Below are positions 54,898 through 62,457 of a stretch of DNA of 64,000 nucleotides, one piece after another. The stretch is from Fibrobacterota bacterium (GTDB taxonomy: Bacteria; Fibrobacterota; Fibrobacteria; UBA11236), in contig JAEKLQ010000039.1 of the NCBI GenBank assembly GCA_019509785.1, positions 116,189 to 180,188 on the forward strand. Direction: 5' to 3'. Position numbers and translations under genes: made by a program. Position 1 is the first letter of the stretch, and every line of letters begins with the position of its first letter. Under the pieces are notes generated by a model that was not told the origin of the DNA, did not search any database, and worked only from the letters and a program-made list of their open reading frames with translations.

Positions 54898-56276
54898 TGG
54901 CCCGCTTTCGGTTCCCTATTCGATTCGGCTGGGGCCTTGCCGTAGCGGCCGCCTGCTTCCTCTCCGCTTGCTTATCGCTTTCGGGATGCGCGGGCGGCAC
55001 CAGCAGCGAGGTCGGGAATCCATCGCTGACCCTGAACTTCCGCAAGCAAGGCAAGCCCTTCATATTCGACGGGTACATGCGGATCGTGGCGGCCGGTTCC
55101 AATCCCGAATTCTATTACGTCCGCCCCGACGATGGCACCACGTCTCCGGATCTGAAGGTAAGCACCGCCACCGGTTGCGGCCCTTCTTCGACCATCAGGT
55201 TCCAGGGATCAAGCACCACCCTCGACTGGGACGATTTGGCCGGCTGCATGTTCCAGCACGATGAGTTGCGCCTCTTGAAAATCGCCGCGAACCATCCTGC
55301 CTTCCAGGACTTCAACATCATCCTGCAATCCGCCGCATCCGGCGGGGACCTGGGAGGATGGCTGGCCTCCGTGCATCCCGATTCCCAAGGCTACACCACG
55401 GCCGCCGGAGACTCGGGAACCGATTTCGTGGTCGATCTGACGCCGGGACATACCTGTTCCGGCGTAGTGGACACGGCCTCCCCCGCCGGCAATCCGCTGG
55501 CCCTGTTCGTCCCGGGATCTCCCTATTACGCCCTGGTCCGCAAAGGCCGCTTCCAATTCGTAGGCCTTCCTGCCGGGAGGCTCCCTCTGCGCTGGGTCGA
55601 CAGCTCGGGCCGCGTCTTCGCCGTACCGGAATCCCTGGGCCTCGCGGGCGGCGGGGAAACGCCCCTCGCCTACTCCCTTCCGGGCCCGATCCATTCCGGC
55701 GACCGGATCGACTCCATAATCCTACCCGATCCGTATCCGATGCTTTCCCTTCCGGTCGCATCGCCGCCGGGGGAATACCCATTCTACGATTCCGTTGAAG
55801 TCACGCTCAGCGCGCCCGCCGGCGCGTCCATCTACTACACCACGGACGGCACCACGCCCACGCCGAGCTCCAAACAGTACGAGAAGCCTATCCTCATGCG
55901 GGTCAGCACCACCCTCTATGCGGTGGCCTATGCGCCCGGTTTCGAGCACAGCCCCGTCTCCGCGAACAATTACGTGCTGGCCCTAATGCGCCCCAGCATC
56001 ACGCCGGGTGCGGGGGAATTCGTGGACTCGGTGCGGGTGGAAATGTCCGGTCCTACCGGCAGCACGGTCCATTACACCCTGGACGGAAGCATTCCCACCA
56101 AGGACAGCCCCGCCTATCCGGGCAGCGCCATCGTATTGCGCGCATCCACCTTGGTCCAAGCCGTCTCCGTCGCGCCCGGATTCCGTTCCAGCGAAGTGGT
56201 CTCCAGCCAATACGTGATCAAAACTGATAGCGTATCCGTCCTGGATACGACCGCGGTTCCTCCCGCCCACCCCTGA
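54894..56276 (+). CDS. lipoprotein paired with a TIGR02147 gene (module B), chitobiase-like C-terminal repeats
   Basis: 460 residues. Lipoprotein signal with lipobox LSLSGC (Cys at about 32), then GGTSSEVGNPSL, a motif I associate with Fibrobacter lipoproteins. Residues about 290-440 contain two copies of a chitobiase/beta-hexosaminidase C-terminal-like unit: SIYYTTDGTTPTPSSKQYEKPI and TVHYTLDGSIPTKDSPAYPGSAI. No catalytic domain is visible. The start overlaps the stop of the TIGR02147 gene by four bases (ATGA). Two hairpins follow. Surface carbohydrate or protein binding is possible; not shown. Confidence 0.78.
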   Translation: MMARFRFPIRFGWGLAVAAACFLSACLSLSGCAGGTSSEVGNPSLTLNFRKQGKPFIFDGYMRIVAAGSNPEFYYVRPDDGTTSPDLKVSTATGCGPSSTIRFQGSSTTLDWDDLAGCMFQHDELRLLKIAANHPAFQDFNIILQSAASGGDLGGWLASVHPDSQGYTTAAGDSGTDFVVDLTPGHTCSGVVDTASPAGNPLALFVPGSPYYALVRKGRFQFVGLPAGRLPLRWVDSSGRVFAVPESLGLAGGGETPLAYSLPGPIHSGDRIDSIILPDPYPMLSLPVASPPGEYPFYDSVEVTLSAPAGASIYYTTDGTTPTPSSKQYEKPILMRVSTTLYAVAYAPGFEHSPVSANNYVLALMRPSITPGAGEFVDSVRVEMSGPTGSTVHYTLDGSIPTKDSPAYPGSAIVLRASTLVQAVSVAPGFRSSEVVSSQYVIKTDSVSVLDTTAVPPAHP

Positions 56277-56293
56277 AGGCGATCAAACCAAAA

Positions 56294-56360
56294 GGCCTTT
56301 CCGCATGAAGGCCCCAGATGCAGAAAGGCCCCTTCCGCGCCAAGGAAAGCGGAAGGGGCC
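56294..56360. terminator. two hairpins between convergent genes
   Basis: First hairpin: 6-base arms GGCCTT/AAGGCC (56294-56299 and 56308-56313), followed on the minus strand by TTTTGG. Second: perfect 12-base arms (56327-56338 and 56349-56360), followed on the minus strand by TTTCT. They lie between the ends of the module B lipoprotein (+) and the PEP-CTERM gene (-) and probably terminate both. Confidence 0.65.
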
Positions 56361-56420
56361 GGAGACTTCGAGAAGCTGCGGAGATCGGGGTCTCTCTGCG
56401 CGGAGCGGAACGGACCCCGG

Positions 56421-57083
56421 TTACTTGCGGCGGCGGCTGCGAAGGCCCGAACCGAGGGCCAGGACACCCAGGCCCAAGAGGGCGAGGGACCCAGGCTCCG
56501 GCACGGCCGCAGGCGGGGCGAAACCAGTAGACGGATCGTAAGGCGAGGTCGAGCGTTCGCCCGAGTTCAGCCAGAACGCATCCACGTAGAAATCGGAATT
56601 CGGTTCCGAACCATAAATGGTGGCGCCCCCGATGCCGGTCGCCAAAGGCGCGGTGGTGCTGACGTACTCCCATTGGCCCGTGGTCGTGGTCGTTGAGCCG
56701 GTGGTGCCGGTGGTTCCCCCGTTGAAGAACAAGCCGAGTTCGGCGGAACCGGAGTTCACGTAGAACCAGGCGCTGGCGGTGTAGATGCCGGGGACCGGGG
56801 AGCCGTATTGGTACAACCCGTCATGATCGCCGCCGATAATATGGGCCGACGCCCCGCCGTCCAAAAAGGTGGACATGGACTGCACCGTGGTGACCACCGG
56901 ACCGGAGTTGGCCCATTGATACCAGTCGCAAAGCGACGAGGCGGTGCTGGTCCCGACTCCGCTGGTGGTCGGGGTTCCGGAACCGCATTCGAAGCCGGAA
57001 TTATTGATGAGATCCGCGTGGGCGGCCATCGCGGAGAAAGCCAAAAGACCGAACATGAGAGAATAGCGTTTTTTCATTTGCAT
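56421..57083 (-). CDS. PEP-CTERM sorted exported protein
   Basis: 220 residues. Signal peptide ends AAHADL (about 21). The middle is a beta-rich, Ser/Thr/Gly-rich domain (LINNSGFECGSGTPTTSG, YTASAWFYVNSGSAELGLFFNG, low-complexity TGTTGSTTTTTG) of the carbohydrate-binding-module-like kind common in this class. The C-terminus is a textbook PEP-CTERM signal: VPEPGSLALLGLGVLALGSG followed by LRSRRRK. Such proteins are processed by an exosortase, which is not in this window. Start is ATG 57083 (or 57077). Confidence 0.88.
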   Translation of the reverse strand: MQMKKRYSLMFGLLAFSAMAAHADLINNSGFECGSGTPTTSGVGTSTASSLCDWYQWANSGPVVTTVQSMSTFLDGGASAHIIGGDHDGLYQYGSPVPGIYTASAWFYVNSGSAELGLFFNGGTTGTTGSTTTTTGQWEYVSTTAPLATGIGGATIYGSEPNSDFYVDAFWLNSGERSTSPYDPSTGFAPPAAVPEPGSLALLGLGVLALGSGLRSRRRK

Positions 57084-57225
57084 GTCGGCTAATAGTGCAA
57101 TGCCTATGCCAGCATCTGGCACCCCTATACAGGAATAAAAGTGACCCTGTATCTCCAAGTTCGCAAGGTGGGTTGTATGGAATTCCGACAGGATGCCGGG
57201 GAGGGATACGGAACCTAAAATCACA

Positions 57226-57248
57226 AACTCCTGCGGGGAGCAGGAGTT
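57226..57248 (-). terminator. terminator of the nuoH-nuoI unit
   Basis: Perfect 9-base arms AACTCCTGC/GCAGGAGTT with a five-base loop, 28 bases after the nuoI stop. On the minus strand it is followed by TTGTGATTTT. A terminator here means nuoHI is now transcribed separately from nuoJ-N. Confidence 0.7.
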
Positions 57249-57276
57249 CAAGGGACGACTATCGATTCAACGCTGG

Positions 57277-57762
57277 CTAGTTATTGAGCAGCTTGTCCAA
57301 GCCGTAGATGAAGGCCTGGCGGTTATCGTAAACCTGCGGGATCTTGTTCGTCATTTCGATCGCTTCCTTGGGGCAAGCCTCGACGCAATAGCCGCAGTAG
57401 ATGCATTTCAGCATATCGATCTCGAAGACCTTCGGTATCTTGTCCCGGTTCTCCCATTCGGGCGGAGCGGCCTGGGCCTCGATGGTGATGCAATGGGCCG
57501 GGCAAGCGGTGGCGCACATATAGCAGGCCACGCACTTCATGTTGCCGTTGGCGTCCTTGGTGAGCCGATGCTCGCCGCGGAAACGCTCCGAGACCTTCGG
57601 CCTCTCCTCGGGATAATTGATCGTCACCGGCTTCTTGAAGAAATGCCGGAGCGAGACCATCATGCCCTTGGCGATGGTCGGGAAGTATATGCGCGTGTAC
57701 CAGGCCAGACGGCTGCCGGGCATGTTCTTGTTGATCTGGGCGTCGCGGGCGGGCGCGATCAT
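57277..57762 (-). CDS. nuoI: NADH-quinone oxidoreductase subunit I
   Basis: 161 residues. Two 4Fe-4S ferredoxin motifs carry clusters N6a and N6b: CVACYMCATACP (Cys 77, 80, 83, 87) and CIYCGYCVEACP (Cys 120, 123, 126, 130). It passes electrons towards the quinone site formed with NuoH. ATG 57762 has GGAGG at good spacing and follows the nuoH stop by one base. In canonical order nuoJ should come next on this strand; instead a terminator and about 7.9 kb of accessory genes follow. Confidence 0.96.
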   Translation of the reverse strand: MIAPARDAQINKNMPGSRLAWYTRIYFPTIAKGMMVSLRHFFKKPVTINYPEERPKVSERFRGEHRLTKDANGNMKCVACYMCATACPAHCITIEAQAAPPEWENRDKIPKVFEIDMLKCIYCGYCVEACPKEAIEMTNKIPQVYDNRQAFIYGLDKLLNN

Positions 57763-57763
57763 A

Positions 57764-58855
57764 TCAGCCTCCGAATCCGAAACGGGACGCCACGTATTCC
57801 AGGAACAGCGCGGTACCGATGATATTAGCCAAAGCGATGGGGATGAGCACGTGCCAGCCGAGCTTCATCAGCTGATCCCAGCGGAAACGCGGAAGGGTCC
57901 AGCGCACCCACATGAAGAAGAAAATCAGGCAGACGACCTTGCCGAAAAAGATGGCGAAGGAGAGGAGGCCGACCAGGATCTGGCCGAGGGCGGAACCGGA
58001 AAGCATTTCGGCCAGCAGCTTGAAGCCGGGGAAGGTCCAACCGCCCAGGAACAGGGTCGTCAGGATGGCGCACATGGTGAACATGGCGGCGTATTCCCCG
58101 TTCATGAACCAAGCGTAGCGCATGCCGGTATACTCGGTATGGTAGCCGCCCACCAATTCCTGTTCGGCCTCGGGCAAATCGAAGGGCGCGCGATTGGTTT
58201 CCGCGAAGGCGGCGACGAGGAACAGGATGAAGGTGATCGGTTGCCGGATGATGTTCCAGGCCGTGTCTTGCTGTTGCTGTACGATCTCCGAGAGGTTGAC
58301 CGTGCCCGTCATGAGGATGAGGGCCACTACCGCCATGCCCATGACGATCTCGTAACTGATCAGCTGGGCGGAGGAGCGGATGCCGCCGAGCAAGGAGTAT
58401 TGATTGTTGGAGGCCCACCCCGCGAAGGCGATGCCGTAGGCGGCGACGGAGGAGATGGCCATGATCACGAGTAGGCCCAAGCTGATGTAGGAAACCGCCA
58501 TCACCCCGCCCGGGCCCATGATCTCATTGCCGCCGGCGACGCCGACGGGGATCAGCGAAAAGGAAAGCACGCCGGGCAGGAAGGCCATGATGGGGGCCGC
58601 CAGGAAGACCAGGCGATCGGTGTTGCGGGGGAAGAAATCCTCTTTCCACAGGAGCTTCAGGGAATCGGCGATGAGTTGGAAGAGCCCGAAGGGGCCGACG
58701 CGGTTGGGGCCGCGGCGCAATTGGAAGCGGGCGCTCACCTTGCGCTCCATCCAAACCATCATGGGAACCATGCCCATGACCAGGCCTAAACCCACGGCTA
58801 TTTTTATGGCGACGATGACCCAGAAGTTCGATAGGATCGCGAGGAGGGTGTCCAT
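57764..58855 (-). CDS. nuoH: NADH-quinone oxidoreductase subunit H
   Basis: 363 residues, eight membrane segments expected. Signature blocks: MERKVSARFQLRRGPNRVGPFGLFQLIADSLKLLWKED and FAETNRAPFDLPEAEQELVGGYHTEYTGMRYAWFMNGEY, which line the quinone chamber. It anchors the peripheral arm. ATG 58855 is preferred over an in-frame TTG at 58873. No other nuo gene is upstream in the window, so nuoA-G are elsewhere. Confidence 0.96.
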   Translation of the reverse strand: MDTLLAILSNFWVIVAIKIAVGLGLVMGMVPMMVWMERKVSARFQLRRGPNRVGPFGLFQLIADSLKLLWKEDFFPRNTDRLVFLAAPIMAFLPGVLSFSLIPVGVAGGNEIMGPGGVMAVSYISLGLLVIMAISSVAAYGIAFAGWASNNQYSLLGGIRSSAQLISYEIVMGMAVVALILMTGTVNLSEIVQQQQDTAWNIIRQPITFILFLVAAFAETNRAPFDLPEAEQELVGGYHTEYTGMRYAWFMNGEYAAMFTMCAILTTLFLGGWTFPGFKLLAEMLSGSALGQILVGLLSFAIFFGKVVCLIFFFMWVRWTLPRFRWDQLMKLGWHVLIPIALANIIGTALFLEYVASRFGFGG

Positions 58856-58981
58856 CGCGGCTAAAGTTAGCAAAAAGGCCCGGGTCCTTCAGGTTCCATC
58901 GGCCCCCGGAGGGGATTCGCTTCCGGTCCCGCGGCCGCGTCTTTAGTTCCACGGCTGCGGCTTCCGCCCCCGCGGCCCCGT

Positions 58982-59929
58982 CTAGAGTTGCGAGACGAAA
59001 CCGCCGGTCACCGTCACCCGGCCAATGCGGCCCAGGATGACGGTAAACCTGCCGACGCCGGTATTGGGGCCTGCCCATACCAGGGCGATGGGCTTGGAGC
59101 CGTCCTCGCCGGCGTTCGAAGTCAAGGTGCCGGTTCCGGAGAAGAGCAGACCCTGGTAACCGCCCACCAGGCCGTAGGCCTCCAGGGTCACCGCATGGGT
59201 TCCCGCCACCACGTAATCGAAGCCCAGGGCCACGTCCTGGCCGGGCAGGAAAAAGCCTGGCACGGTGGTGTCGGCCTTGATCTGGCCGTCGACCTTCAGG
59301 GAGAGATGGTTGAAGTTCACGGCGATGCGATCGGTGCCCTCGGCATTGGCGCCCACGCTGGCAGGCAGGCTGCCGAACACCGCCTGGTACATCACGTAGC
59401 GGGCCGCCAGGTTGAGGGAGACTTCGGCTGTGTCCCCGGGCCTGGGAGTGAAGGCGGCGCTGGTTCCCAGGTGAACCACGGAGTCGCGCTGATCGAAGGC
59501 TTTGGCCTGGAGGATCCAATTGAGCTTAGGCTTCAACTTCACTACCCGCTTGAGGGTCTGGCCCGCATTCCCGTCGAGGGAGACCGTATCGCGCACGGTA
59601 TCGGGGGGCGTCGCGTTGGACACCACGGTGCAGACCAGGCGGCGCATCACGATGGCGGCGGTCTTGGAGAGGGCGCCTACCTGGGCGAGTTGAACGGTGA
59701 AGCGGGCCGGGGAATTGTAGGCAGGATCCTTGGCATGGTCGCCGCCTTGGCCCGTCGCGGAGCCCGGTCCCTTCGCTCCGGGCGGGTTGGTCCCCGAGCT
59801 GTCCTGGCCGTTCTTGTCGTTACCGGAAACGGAGGAGGGCGACGCTCCGCAGCCCGCCAGCGGAAGCAAGGCGAGGAAGGCGTAGACGAGGCGGCGGGAG
59901 GGGCGTCGTAGGGGGGCGGGCTTGTCCAT
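58982..59929 (-). CDS. lipoprotein of unknown function
   Basis: 315 residues. Lipobox LLPLAGC (Cys at about 28), then a Ser/Gly/Asp/Pro-rich linker (about 30-70) and beta-rich domains (FTVQLAQVGALSKTAAIVMRRLVCTV, YVVAGTHAVTLEAYGLVGGYQGLLFSGTGTL, RFTVILGRIGRVTVTGG). No family recognised. It stands alone without an adjoining TIGR02147 gene, between nuoH and module C. The 126-base gap to nuoH contains two degenerate GC-rich copies of a CGCGGCC-type repeat. Confidence 0.7.
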   Translation of the reverse strand: MDKPAPLRRPSRRLVYAFLALLPLAGCGASPSSVSGNDKNGQDSSGTNPPGAKGPGSATGQGGDHAKDPAYNSPARFTVQLAQVGALSKTAAIVMRRLVCTVVSNATPPDTVRDTVSLDGNAGQTLKRVVKLKPKLNWILQAKAFDQRDSVVHLGTSAAFTPRPGDTAEVSLNLAARYVMYQAVFGSLPASVGANAEGTDRIAVNFNHLSLKVDGQIKADTTVPGFFLPGQDVALGFDYVVAGTHAVTLEAYGLVGGYQGLLFSGTGTLTSNAGEDGSKPIALVWAGPNTGVGRFTVILGRIGRVTVTGGFVSQL

Positions 59930-60056
59930 GTCCGGGACATCGGAGGCGGGAGCGCGAAACTTGATGTCCCGATCCAGGCCGCCTATGGGACAAGAAAGCC
60001 TAAAGGGGCCAAGGACTACAGGAGCCCCAGGCTCGCAAAGGCATTCCCGCGTGCCG

Positions 60057-61487
60057 TCAATACGGCGGCTTGCCCAGAGATCTCTCGGTGGTAGGGCCGG
60101 GGTGGTAACATCCGAGCGAATCCAATCCGACGGGCGCGGTCACCATATGGACGAGCATACCTTCGTTAAGGACCATGGCTATGACGGAGATGGAATCGAA
60201 GGCCGATTGCGAGCTCCAGGTCTTCAGGCTATCCATCAATGTAGGGGTGAAATACAGGGTATCGCGATGGGGCGCTCCTACCGATACCCGGAGATGATAA
60301 TGTTGAGTGGATGAGGCATACACGTCGCCCGTGTAGTCTGTATCGTGGTAGGAGCCTCCGATGCGCCATTCTACTCCTACCAAGCTATCGGGGCTTGAAA
60401 CGACGTCGAGCGCGAAGGCTAGAGTGTCGTTGCAGCTATTCCGCCCCGAGGAGTCCATGATCGCGTGCATGGAGAATTCGGTTTTGAAGATGGTCGCGTC
60501 GATGACGTTGATGGTAATGGGTTGGGCCGGCCTCGGGCTTAAATTGCCCTCGGTATCTTTCGCGCGCACCCAATAGGTGCGGGTGTAAGGAACGAAGCTC
60601 TTGCCCTCGAGTTCGTTCATTCCCCCGACTTCATCCGCGAATCCGGTATCGGTGACGCCCAAGGAATGGGGGTAGGATGGGTTGGGATCGGGATTATCCT
60701 CGTATTCGATCCAGTACTCCTGGAGGTCATCCACATGGACGGCATTCCATTTCAGATGCACTACGCCATGAACGGAATCATAGACCGCCGAAATCCCTTG
60801 CGGCGCGGGAGGCTGCAAAGCGAGGTCCGGCAGCAAGGTCTTGGCCGCCAAGGTGGCGGTGTCCCCCGAACGCACCGTCACGAGGCTGTCGACAGCGCGC
60901 GCGTAGCCGTTGGCGAAATAATTCAATCGGTATTGGCCTTCGGCCAGGTCCGGCAATACGAAGCGTCCCGCGGAATCGGAGATGGCGGCATAGCTCGAGC
61001 CTTCGAGGTAGCAGAAGGTCAGAGGCGGATTGCCGCCGTCGACGCGGACCTTTCCGATGATCGCGCCGGGGGCCTTGAGCGTATCGGTGCCGAGATCGGC
61101 GGCTTGCTCCAGGTACTTCACCCGCGGGATGAGCACCGTGGCCCGGTCGGAAGGATTCGCCCCGAACAGGTTGTAAACGCCGACCTCCAGGCCGGAAATC
61201 GAGTAATGGCCGCGCTCATCGGTATGGGCGGTGACGGCCAGCGCGCTATCCTGGATGCTTCCGGCGAGGATCGGCCCATAAGCCGCCGGCCACGCCTTGA
61301 CGGTAGCTCCGTTCACGGGATTGCCGCGGGAATCGACCAATACCCCTTCGATGGCTTTACTGGTAGTACTTCCGCTAGTAGTCTGGGTGGCGCTGCCATC
61401 GCAACCGCCTATCGCCAACCAGGCGGCGAATCCGCAACCGGCGAGACCGAGGTCCATCCAGGTCCGGGCGTACGAGGATTGGAGCAT
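60057..61487 (-). CDS. lipoprotein paired with a TIGR02147 gene (module C)
   Basis: 476 residues. Lipobox AIGGC (Cys at about 29), then a Ser/Thr linker and a carboxypeptidase-regulatory-like domain (IEGVLVDSRGNPVNGATVKAW, HTDERGHYSISGLEVGVYNLF). A second unit follows (IIGKVRVDGGNPPLTFCYLEGSSYAAISDSAGRFVLPDLAEGQYRL), then a fibronectin-type stretch (APQGISAVYDSVHGVVHLKWNAV, then YTRTYWVRAKDTEGN) and a C-terminal beta domain. The order of domains matches the module A lipoprotein. It starts 2 bases after the stop of its TIGR02147 partner. Confidence 0.78.
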   Translation of the reverse strand: MLQSSYARTWMDLGLAGCGFAAWLAIGGCDGSATQTTSGSTTSKAIEGVLVDSRGNPVNGATVKAWPAAYGPILAGSIQDSALAVTAHTDERGHYSISGLEVGVYNLFGANPSDRATVLIPRVKYLEQAADLGTDTLKAPGAIIGKVRVDGGNPPLTFCYLEGSSYAAISDSAGRFVLPDLAEGQYRLNYFANGYARAVDSLVTVRSGDTATLAAKTLLPDLALQPPAPQGISAVYDSVHGVVHLKWNAVHVDDLQEYWIEYEDNPDPNPSYPHSLGVTDTGFADEVGGMNELEGKSFVPYTRTYWVRAKDTEGNLSPRPAQPITINVIDATIFKTEFSMHAIMDSSGRNSCNDTLAFALDVVSSPDSLVGVEWRIGGSYHDTDYTGDVYASSTQHYHLRVSVGAPHRDTLYFTPTLMDSLKTWSSQSAFDSISVIAMVLNEGMLVHMVTAPVGLDSLGCYHPGPTTERSLGKPPY

Positions 61488-61489
61488 GG

Positions 61490-62347
61490 TTAACCTTCCT
61501 TTTCGCCCGCATCCCCGCGTGTCAGGGGGAAGAGTTGGATGTTGAGCTGCATAACGCGATCAACGCTTTGGTCTTTTTCCGCCAGGGCGAGAATGCATTG
61601 GCGCAAAGCCTTGATGGCGGACTTCGCCTTCTCCAGGCTCTCCGCCGAAAGGGTCGCGGTCAAGGTGGACATATCCCGGGATTCCGGCGAGTGGCGGCTG
61701 AGCGATTCCATGGCCAGGCGCATGGTTTCGGCCTGGAAATTCTCGACATGGAGGGATTCGCCCATGCTATCGGCGGTAAGCAAGGCGGTGGTTTGCCGGT
61801 AATAGCCGTCCGCATCCTTCCTGATCATCCCCAGCTTTTCGAGCAACGCGATCGACTGCTTTACCTGCGCGGCCGGGACGGAAGGATCGAGCTTGCGCCC
61901 CAAAGCCTTGTAATCGCCGTTGCAAGGGGTGAAATAGATAAGTTCGCGCAAGGCGGCATGGTGCCACTTGCTGAAATACGCGTACTTATCGGGCGAGATG
62001 ACGTCGATGGAAATGCGGGCCAAACCGAGCATGCGCGCGTAGTGCAGGTTCTTCACTTCCAGGCTGTCGGCTTGGTTGAACTGAACCAGGTGCAGCAGGT
62101 AGTCTTCATCGGACTTGCCCAGTTCGAAGGCGCGAGCCAACCGCAACGCCGCCGGGGCGGAGAGATTGCGGCGTCCTTTCAGGATATCCGCGAACGCGCT
62201 GGAAGAGCCGTACCCGGCCTTTTTGCAGAAGTACCGATGCGAGAATTTCGGATCGCTTTTCTTCTTGAAGTCGTAGCAATCCCTGAGGAATTTGCGGAAA
62301 TCCGTATATGCGGTGACGTCGGGCAGGCTGGCTTTCATCGCATCCAA
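61490..62347 (-). CDS. TIGR02147/DUF4423 family protein (module C)
   Basis: 285 residues. Blocks: VTAYTDFRKFLRDCYDFKKKSDPKFSHRYF, helix-turn-helix-like AGYGSSSAFADILKGRRNLSAPAALRLARAFELG, LVQFNQADSLEVKNLHYARML, and DUF4423 blocks FSKWHHAALRELIYF, LGMIRKDADGYYRQTTALLT, NFQAETMRLAMESLSRH and LNIQLFPLTRG. The start is ATG 62347 or ATG 62338 (MKASLPDV). Its helix-turn-helix region is almost identical to the fragment at the window end. An 18-base motif shared with the kinase leader lies 52-69 bases upstream. Confidence 0.9.
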   Translation of the reverse strand: MDAMKASLPDVTAYTDFRKFLRDCYDFKKKSDPKFSHRYFCKKAGYGSSSAFADILKGRRNLSAPAALRLARAFELGKSDEDYLLHLVQFNQADSLEVKNLHYARMLGLARISIDVISPDKYAYFSKWHHAALRELIYFTPCNGDYKALGRKLDPSVPAAQVKQSIALLEKLGMIRKDADGYYRQTTALLTADSMGESLHVENFQAETMRLAMESLSRHSPESRDMSTLTATLSAESLEKAKSAIKALRQCILALAEKDQSVDRVMQLNIQLFPLTRGDAGEKEG

Positions 62348-62398
62348 AAGATATGCCCACTCGCGGGATCTAAGGCCGAGATCGGGGCAACTTAGCGT

Positions 62399-62416
62399 TC
62401 TTTTCTTGCGAGCGGT
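62399..62416 (-). promoter_or_regulatory. 18-base motif shared with 50556-50573
   Basis: The same 18 bases (minus strand ACCGCTCGCAAGAAAAGA) occur here, 52 bases upstream of the module C regulator, and at 50556-50573, 59 bases upstream of the histidine kinase. Same orientation and similar spacing suggest a shared promoter element or binding site. Confidence 0.4.
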
Positions 62417-62457
62417 CCCGGATGAAGGCTTTTTTCGCGGATCACGTGTCCTTAAAC

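Noticed and set aside
58905..58985. GC-rich imperfect tandem repeat downstream of nuoH
   Set aside because: Only two or three degenerate copies; could be random GC-rich sequence.
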